A stretch of 64,000 bases of DNA from assembly GCF_000220065.1 (NCBI RefSeq), contig NZ_AFQU01000001.1:992001-1056000 (forward strand), in the 5' to 3' direction. The notes below the pieces were generated by a model. The model was not told where the DNA came from. It made no database searches and was given only the letters and a program-made list of their open reading frames with translations. The stretch is from Streptococcus sp. oral taxon 056 str. F0418. Lineage in GTDB: Bacteria; Bacillota; Bacilli; Lactobacillales; Streptococcaceae. Positions 58,375-64,000 of this stretch are shown here, piece by piece. The position numbers and the translations under genes are program-made. The stretch's first letter is position 1, and each line of letters starts with the position of its first letter.

Positions 58375-59057
58375 TAAAATAATGGAAATCAGTAAAAATA
58401 GCTTGAATTTCAGATTTAAGTTCTTTATCAACCCTACCCAGTTGTTTCAGCTGATAATAGTAAGTTGAGCGAGCTAAACGTGCCGTTTCAAGAAGTAAAT
58501 CTAGTAGAAATCCTCCTGAAACCATTTCTCTAACTGTCTCTGCCTTTCTCGCTGTAAGGCTTCGTCCCTTTCCTCTAACTTTTTTAAGTAGACCACCTCG
58601 GTACGTAGACGCTTATTCACCTCTTGAAGCCGCTCTAGTTCTGTCATTTCTTCTAGTTTTTTCTTTGGTTTACGTCCCACTTTAGCTGGCCTCCCTCTTG
58701 TTTTCTCAACAATAGTATACCCGTTTTTCTTGTATAGTGCTAGCCAATTAGGAAGAATCTCACAATTTGGGAGAGCATATTCGAGAGAAACTCTATCTTA
58801 AGAACGGCCTTCACGTAGGACTTTTTCAATGATTTCTTGTTTTAATTTTGGAGAATAGTATCGATTCTTTTCTTTTTTGTGATTTCTATTCCTCATGTAG
58901 CTAAGATTAGAAATGTTTATCCCAAATTTATTTGAGAGTTGATTTGAGCAATATCCTTGTTTTCTTAGTTCGTAGATCTGAACTTTATCCTCATAAGTTA
59001 ATTTCATAATAAAACACCCCAAAAGTTAGACAGAAAAAATCTAACTTTTGGGGTGCA
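58375..59057 (-). mobile_element. IS3-family (IS861-like) insertion sequence remnant
   Basis: The orfA start MKLTYEDKVQIYELRKQGYC (about 59007) leads to a helix-turn-helix region. After LREGRS an in-frame TAA interrupts it. The frame then continues: [37 protein letters not shown], the leucine-zipper region, and the orfB start [20 protein letters not shown]. It breaks off after KSEIQAIF, so the catalytic core is missing. The outer end is a long hairpin, CACCCCAAAAGTTAGA/TCTAACTTTTGGGGTG (59014-59057). It is inactive. Confidence 0.87.
59014..59057 (-). terminator. IS-end hairpin that may terminate the polysaccharide operon
   Basis: A perfect 16-base stem with a 12-base T-rich loop and a TTTTATT tail on the minus strand lies 30 bases after the stop of the UDP-sugar dehydrogenase gene. 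It belongs to the IS3 remnant end but could serve as a rho-independent terminator. Confidence 0.6.
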
Positions 59058-59086
59058 GGTCAGTGTCTCCAGTCTTTTTCTATTTA

Positions 59087-60319
59087 TCAATCTCTTCTGA
59101 ATAAATCTCTGGTATAAACTTTTTCTCTAACATCATCCAAAAATGAATCAAATCGGTTAGCAATAATGACTCGACTTTGCTCTTTGAATACCTGTAGATT
59201 ATTGACAATTTTATTCCCAAAGAAAGTAACTCCATCTTCAAGCGTTGGTTCATAAATTATAATCGTCGCTCCTCTCGCCCTCAAACGTTTCATAACGCCC
59301 TGGATAGAAGATTGTCTGAAATTATCCGAATCGCTCTTCATCGTCAAACGATAAACACCTATAATAACTTCATTTTCCTTCGTAGGATCATAGGAATCAT
59401 TTTCTGTATATGACCCAGCAAGTTCCAAAATCCTCTCAGCAATATAATCTTTTCTAGTTCGATTGCTTTTCACTATAGCGGTCATCATATCCTGTGGCAC
59501 ATCAGAATAGTTAGCCAACAGTTGCTTGGTATCTTTAGGAAGACAGTACCCTCCATATCCAAAAGATGGATTATTATAATGGGTACCTATCCGCGGATCG
59601 AGTCCAATACCATTAATAATCGCTTGAGTATCTAGTCCTTTTATTTCAGAATAGGTATCTAACTCATTAAAGTATGACACTCGTAAAGCGAGATAAGTAT
59701 TAGCAAATAACTTAACCGCCTCAGCCTCTGTAAATCCCATATAAAGCGTGTCAATATCTTCCTTTAAAGCGCCTTCTTGAAGTAAACCAGCAAATTTCTC
59801 TGCTGCAACTACTAAGCGCTCATCATCCAAGTCTGTTCCCAAAATAATTCGGCTTGGATAAAGATTGTCATACAAGGCTTTTGATTCACGCAAAAATTCA
59901 GGACTAAACAAAATATTCTGGCTTTGAAACTTTTCACGTACAGATTCTGTATAGCCAACCGGAACCGTGCTTTTAATGACCATAATAGCTTGTGGATTAC
60001 AGCTCAGCACTTGCTCAATGACCGACTCTACAGCAGAGGTATCAAAAAAGTTCTTCTTTGGATCATAATTAGTCGGTGCAGCAATCACAACAAAATCTGC
60101 CGTTTGATAAGCATATATGCCATCCAAAGTCGCTGTCAAATTTAGCTCTTTTTCTGCTAAATAACGCTCAATATACTCATCTTGAATCGGAGATTTTCTT
60201 TGATTAATCGCTTCTACTTTCTCAGGTAAGATATCTACCGCTACAACCTCATGGTGTTGTGCTAATAATACAGCAATAGATAAACCTACGTATCCTGTAC
60301 CTGCTACTGCTATTCTCAT
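59087..60319 (-). CDS. UDP-glucose 6-dehydrogenase-like nucleotide-sugar dehydrogenase
   Basis: This 410-residue protein has the NAD-binding start [20 protein letters not shown], the motif [21 protein letters not shown] and the catalytic Cys loop [15 protein letters not shown]. The C-terminal domain binds UDP-sugar. It oxidises UDP-glucose (or a related sugar) to the uronic acid, used in acidic polysaccharide capsules (as HasB/Cap3A). It is the last gene of the polysaccharide set. The start follows AAAGGA. Confidence 0.88.
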   Translation of the reverse strand: MRIAVAGTGYVGLSIAVLLAQHHEVVAVDILPEKVEAINQRKSPIQDEYIERYLAEKELNLTATLDGIYAYQTADFVVIAAPTNYDPKKNFFDTSAVESVIEQVLSCNPQAIMVIKSTVPVGYTESVREKFQSQNILFSPEFLRESKALYDNLYPSRIILGTDLDDERLVVAAEKFAGLLQEGALKEDIDTLYMGFTEAEAVKLFANTYLALRVSYFNELDTYSEIKGLDTQAIINGIGLDPRIGTHYNNPSFGYGGYCLPKDTKQLLANYSDVPQDMMTAIVKSNRTRKDYIAERILELAGSYTENDSYDPTKENEVIIGVYRLTMKSDSDNFRQSSIQGVMKRLRARGATIIIYEPTLEDGVTFFGNKIVNNLQVFKEQSRVIIANRFDSFLDDVREKVYTRDLFRRD

Positions 60320-60520
60320 GTTATTTTCCTTTAAATTCTCTTAAACTCAAAACACTTGTTATGCCATTTCAATCAAATAAATTGAAAAAATTTTTTATCT
60401 TACTTGCTATTCTCAATAAAATATTAGATATGCAATGAGACAGCTAAAATGCGATGTTAAAATTTCCATATTATATTTTCAACAACTCTCCATTTTAAAA
60501 TACTTTAAGATTACATGGAA

Positions 60521-60922
60521 TTACGATCTAGTCTTATTTATTATTTTTAGTTCTACAGGATTAACTACAGTACTTCCCGCTGGAACATCATGCAAAATCA
60601 TAGCTCCTGCTCCTATCTTAGAATTAGCTCCGATTTCTACATTCCCTAGAATAAATGCGTGAGCCCCTATAAAGCAATTCTCATGTATAATAATTCGATC
60701 ATCGGCATTTTTAATTCCCAATGTTACATGGTGTTGTATCGTTACATTATCTTCAATTATAGCATTGCTGCTTACTACAGTCCCTAAGCCTCGATGCTCA
60801 AAAGTTACATTTTCTCCAATTTTGGCTTTACGTGGACACTCAAAACCATATAAAACCCTAAGCAGGAAAACACCACCTTTAAATTTTCTACTCCAATTAT
60901 AGATGAAATAAAATAATCTCAT
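60521..60922 (-). CDS. Hexapeptide-repeat acetyltransferase (serine O-acetyltransferase-like)
   Basis: This 133-residue protein starts at 60922 (MRLFYFIYNWSRKF) after AGAGGCG; the frame opens 20 codons earlier but with no signal. Left-handed beta-helix hexapeptides (IGENVTFEHRGLGTVV, IIEDNVTIQHHVTLG, CFIGAHAFILGNVEIGANS) and IGAGAMILHDVPAGST mark a CysE-like fold. In polysaccharide loci such enzymes O-acetylate sugars. The acceptor is unknown. Confidence 0.85.
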   Translation of the reverse strand: MRLFYFIYNWSRKFKGGVFLLRVLYGFECPRKAKIGENVTFEHRGLGTVVSSNAIIEDNVTIQHHVTLGIKNADDRIIIHENCFIGAHAFILGNVEIGANSKIGAGAMILHDVPAGSTVVNPVELKIINKTRS

Positions 60923-61014
60923 AAGCGCCTCTTTTCTGTATAGTAAATACACCCAAACATATTTATTTAGAATTTGCGTCATCCCAACAACCCTACTTTT
61001 GTTCGTGCATATCC

Positions 61015-61836
61015 TTATTTTTTATAAGCTTTAAAATAATGGTGACCCACCCTATCCTTTTCAGGAGGTAAAGTCATATAATCTCCATATTCATGTTTCA
61101 GGATTTTATCAAATTCCTTTGGAATTCTAAACTCATATTTCTCAAAAGGAACTAATATCGTCTCATCAAACCATTCACGAGGGAAGATATCTTTTTCTCC
61201 CCACGATAGCCAAATGACACAGCCAATAAATTTACTGTTGTTATAATCTTTAATACGAGCTAATTTCTCTAATTGATTTTGAAAATAGTCTTTTCCAATC
61301 AGTTTTGAGAACAGATAAAATGGATATTTGATGCACTTCCTAAAAACTGATGTGGTCGTTTCAATTGCGAAATATTTCCTAGTCGCTTGGTAGCAAAATG
61401 AGGATAATCGATCGCCTTTCATTCCAAATGAAATAGCTTCTTGCTTCGTATCTCCCAGACCATCATAAGGATAGATATCAATAAAGATGCCTAGCCCAAA
61501 TGGTTCTTCATTTTCCATCTCAATACTATATCGCTGATCACTAATTCTAGTAATCATGTATGGATAATCTGGACACTCTTCACGATTAAATACTTTTAGG
61601 TGGGGATAATCAGCTAAATTTTCTTTTAGATATTGCAAAAGGGCATCGTAATCTGGACGCGGCATCATAATATCTACATCATCATCCCAAGGAATATAAC
61701 CTTTGTGCCTTACTGCTCCAATCAAAGTCCCATAAATCAAAGCATAACGGAAATGTTGTTTTTCACAAATATTAGCGATTATGTGTAAAATTTCCAACGA
61801 TACTTCTTGCATCTCTCGAGTAGTTAATTCTTTCAT
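61015..61836 (-). CDS. LicD-family phosphotransferase
   Basis: This 273-residue protein has the LicD nucleotidyltransferase-fold motif YGTLIGAVRHKGYIPWDDDV followed by DIMMPRPDY, with the paired acidic residues DDDVDI. LicD proteins transfer phosphocholine or other phospho-groups from CDP-activated donors to glycans. It lies about 3 kb from the lic operon, which would provide CDP-choline, so phosphocholine transfer to the encoded polysaccharide is plausible. Other LicD-family members transfer ribitol-phosphate and similar groups, so the substrate is unproven. Confidence 0.85.
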   Translation of the reverse strand: MKELTTREMQEVSLEILHIIANICEKQHFRYALIYGTLIGAVRHKGYIPWDDDVDIMMPRPDYDALLQYLKENLADYPHLKVFNREECPDYPYMITRISDQRYSIEMENEEPFGLGIFIDIYPYDGLGDTKQEAISFGMKGDRLSSFCYQATRKYFAIETTTSVFRKCIKYPFYLFSKLIGKDYFQNQLEKLARIKDYNNSKFIGCVIWLSWGEKDIFPREWFDETILVPFEKYEFRIPKEFDKILKHEYGDYMTLPPEKDRVGHHYFKAYKK

Positions 61837-61905
61837 TTTGCTTCTTTCCTATAAAATCTCAATAACATTCTATTCTTGATAATAATTCTAAATCAGTGAT
61901 GATTA

Positions 61906-62862
61906 TCAAAATAGTTTTTTATAATAAGTGTTTGGTATTCTTGATTTTTCCTCTTCAAATTTATAAGTTAACTTGTGAAACGGTGTTTGGTTAACAATAG
62001 CCCGATAAATTTTCTCATCATATTCCTCAAACAGACGCAATTGTAAAATATGAGGAGTAGAGTTATTAAAGGGAATCACTTTATTCCAGCACTCAGGAAA
62101 CTCTTCAATTGCTAATTGGAAGAAGTGATGAAAAATAAAATAATCAATGGCGCTATTATGTTTTCTCCAATAATCATAAAGCAAATCTTTTGTCATATTC
62201 AAGAGAGGATGGTTAGAATAGCTAGCAGTAATGAACCAATTAGAGATTGCTAAGACTTGACCATCTAGACCGGGTTTTAAATTTTGAAAAAGAAACAAAT
62301 CAGAATCAAACATATATGAAGGAATGTCTGAACTCGAACAAAACACTGTCCCATCAATCCATGTACCTCCATATTTAGTAAGCAATTCTAACCTTAGTAA
62401 ATCTGAAAAGTGCGCATTTGAAATAGACCCCTGCCTTGCTTTTTGTTTGATATAGTTTGGGAAAGTTATATATTGGTGATAATTTTCGTCTGTTAAAACT
62501 ATAATTTCTCTATCTGAGAGATGTTCCTGCATCGATGCAATACACTTCTTAACTATATGAGGTGCAGAATCTAAACCTTGGAACCAGCAAATCCATACTT
62601 TATTTGAAGCTTCTTCATGCTGCTGATTATAGTTGAGTAGATACTGTTTCTCTTGCTCTAATTTTTTAATGGTCTTTTTATATTTTCTTCTCAATCTAGA
62701 AAGGATTACTTTGCTATTATTTAAACGAACAATCTCCAATGATTTTTTTGAAAAACCAACCAAAGGGAGAAGGACTAGCGTTCTAAAAAGTACCCTTGAT
62801 TTAACTAGGTCTTTTAGAATATCTCTACCTTTTGTCTTTATCAATTTTGCAAAAACACTCAT
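61906..62862 (-). CDS. Capsular polysaccharide synthesis glycosyltransferase (Caps_synth family)
   Basis: This 318-residue protein starts at 62862 (MSVFAKLIKTKG) after AAAGGA. Its central domain has the DXD-sugar region HFSDLLRLELLTKYGGTWID and GTVFCSSSD, typical of family-32-like glycosyltransferases, with KVWICWFQGLDSAP before it. It probably transfers a sugar onto the growing polysaccharide repeat unit at the inner membrane. Donor and linkage are unknown. Confidence 0.83.
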   Translation of the reverse strand: MSVFAKLIKTKGRDILKDLVKSRVLFRTLVLLPLVGFSKKSLEIVRLNNSKVILSRLRRKYKKTIKKLEQEKQYLLNYNQQHEEASNKVWICWFQGLDSAPHIVKKCIASMQEHLSDREIIVLTDENYHQYITFPNYIKQKARQGSISNAHFSDLLRLELLTKYGGTWIDGTVFCSSSDIPSYMFDSDLFLFQNLKPGLDGQVLAISNWFITASYSNHPLLNMTKDLLYDYWRKHNSAIDYFIFHHFFQLAIEEFPECWNKVIPFNNSTPHILQLRLFEEYDEKIYRAIVNQTPFHKLTYKFEEEKSRIPNTYYKKLF

Positions 62863-62946
62863 AAAACAATTCCTTTCCACAATGAAGATCAACAACCTTT
62901 TCTAGCAAGCAAAAATATTAACAGCTTCTTGTAAAATAGATTTTTC

Positions 62947-63984
62947 TCAGTAAGCACTTGGGCTATTCCTATTTTTTCCTAAAACTATTTTTAATTTTGT
63001 CTTCATCAAAATTCTCTCACATACGAATAGTGAGATTATTGCAGCTACAAAAGTAAAGAACAAAACCAATTGTGAAGACAGGCCTAATTTATTAAAAATT
63101 GCTTTATAAACATTTATAAATACTTCATTTAAGCAGAGATAAACGATAGAACCTTCTCCTATCTGTTTTACTAGCTTTATCACAAGTGTTTGATTCAAAA
63201 AACTATTGCTTAATTTGTACGCAAATACAATTACAGTCGTTCCAAATAGGAAAGCACTGAAAATAAACAGAAAAATATTGTGAAAAGTTCCTGTACGCAT
63301 ACTAACCAAGCCGTTGGTCAATATTAATGGTACAGCTAAGCAGCAAAGCAAAAGCAAAGACCAGCTATATTTATCAGATAAAAACTGTAAATAATGTTTT
63401 AATAGATAGCCATAAAAATAGAACAGCAGACCTATACTTGAAATTCCAAAAGCCCAAGGTAAAAAACCTTTATAATGAACCTCCATAAAGAAGCCAAACA
63501 CCACAAAAGCCATCACTTGAATGGTAATTACATACAATTTTTTATTTTTCTGATGAATAGTTGCAAAGAGGAGACTACACCACAATAATGATGGCAAAAA
63601 CCATAATGCACCTGCAATAGGCATATTATTCGTATTGTCCCATATAGCAGCAACTAATGGCTTTATAGCATGATTGAATGTTTTGGGTTTTAATTCTATA
63701 AACCACAAGATATAAGCTGGCACAAAGAAAACAGCATAAGGAATTAAAAATTTTTGAAATTTCCTTTTAACAGAAGTGAATGTTAATGGATTATTCTCCG
63801 ATTTCACTAACAAGCCTGACAAAATAAAAAATAAGGGCATATGAAAAGAATAAATCAAAATCATTGGGATTTTGTCCACTGGGATGTGACCTAAAATCAT
63901 TAAAATGATACCAAAGCCTTTGCAAATATCTATATAATCTAATCTAAAGGTTTGATTTTTTGTAGAAATATCACTCACTTCCAT
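62947..63984 (-). CDS. Membrane acyltransferase (acyltransferase_3 family)
   Basis: This 345-residue protein has about ten membrane helices and the acyltransferase_3 start RLDYIDICKGFGIILMILGH, with the His near the first helix. Next comes SFHMPLFFILSGLLVKSEN. Such enzymes (WchD/OafA-like) acetylate surface sugars. The start follows AGAGGA and is complete; the operon continues beyond the right edge of the window. Confidence 0.88.
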   Translation of the reverse strand: MEVSDISTKNQTFRLDYIDICKGFGIILMILGHIPVDKIPMILIYSFHMPLFFILSGLLVKSENNPLTFTSVKRKFQKFLIPYAVFFVPAYILWFIELKPKTFNHAIKPLVAAIWDNTNNMPIAGALWFLPSLLWCSLLFATIHQKNKKLYVITIQVMAFVVFGFFMEVHYKGFLPWAFGISSIGLLFYFYGYLLKHYLQFLSDKYSWSLLLLCCLAVPLILTNGLVSMRTGTFHNIFLFIFSAFLFGTTVIVFAYKLSNSFLNQTLVIKLVKQIGEGSIVYLCLNEVFINVYKAIFNKLGLSSQLVLFFTFVAAIISLFVCERILMKTKLKIVLGKNRNSPSAY

Positions 63985-64000
63985 TAACAGTCCTCTTAAC

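Noticed and set aside
63630..63637. A cin-box-like TATTCGTA
   Set aside because: It lies within the acyltransferase coding region with no gene starting nearby, so is likely chance.

Overview
The window looks like chromosomal DNA of an oral, mitis/sanguinis-type Streptococcus. It is low in GC and carries rpoB-rpoC, the ComYA-G competence pilus operon, a SigX-type ssbB, a folate cluster with a fused folB-folK, adcRCBA and copYAZ. Choline-binding surface proteins sit beside a lic (phosphocholine) operon, which points to pneumococcus-like choline-decorated cell-wall glycopolymers. The copper operon is the copYAZ type with a CxxC CopZ, and the folate cluster lacks folE. Both argue against S. pneumoniae itself. 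Species is not assignable from this window alone.

Layout. 1-4.7 kb: 5' end of pepA, then an ABC transporter with a two-component system (lantibiotic-immunity type). 4.8-8.4 kb (plus strand): DUF4651, thioredoxin-like and YtpR genes, ssbB behind a SigX box, and a DUF1846 gene. 8.4-13.5 kb: a 180-bp dispersed repeat, a three-gene HTH/membrane-protein operon, and a second ABC/two-component module. 13.6-18.8 kb: folP-folC-folBK, a CPBP protease-like gene and ackA. 18.8-24 kb: a ComYH-type methyltransferase, comYG-A and a DUF1033 gene. 24.1-32 kb: a second copy of the repeat, rpoC, rpoB and a long rpoB leader. 32-41.5 kb: pbp1b divergent from tyrS, rlmA, two DUF6287 proteins and copZ-copA-copY. 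41.5-45 kb: adcA-B-C-R. 45.4-47.1 kb: an ABC exporter. 47.3-48.9 kb: IS30 and ISL3 remnants. 49-54.3 kb: two choline-binding proteins. 54.6-58.2 kb: licC, licB and a wHTH-nucleotidyltransferase-choline kinase fusion. 58.4-59.1 kb: an IS3 remnant. 59.1-64 kb: surface-polysaccharide genes, including a LicD-family protein.

How it fits together. The lic operon would import choline (LicB), phosphorylate it (kinase domain) and activate it to CDP-choline (LicC). A LicD-family transferase about 3 kb away could attach phosphocholine to a surface glycan, and the two choline-binding proteins could dock on that glycan. IS remnants flank the choline-binding protein and lic block, so it may have been gained as a unit. 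The most interesting item is the lic kinase fusion. Its DNA-binding-like N-terminus, together with a palindrome at its own promoter, suggests a self-regulating choline enzyme.

Caution. Six otherwise intact genes (a response regulator, comYD/E, copA, copY, a choline-binding protein and licC) are each broken by what looks like a one-base contraction of an A/T homopolymer. This pattern suggests sequencing error more than six real mutations. Coordinates for those genes are given for the restored reading.
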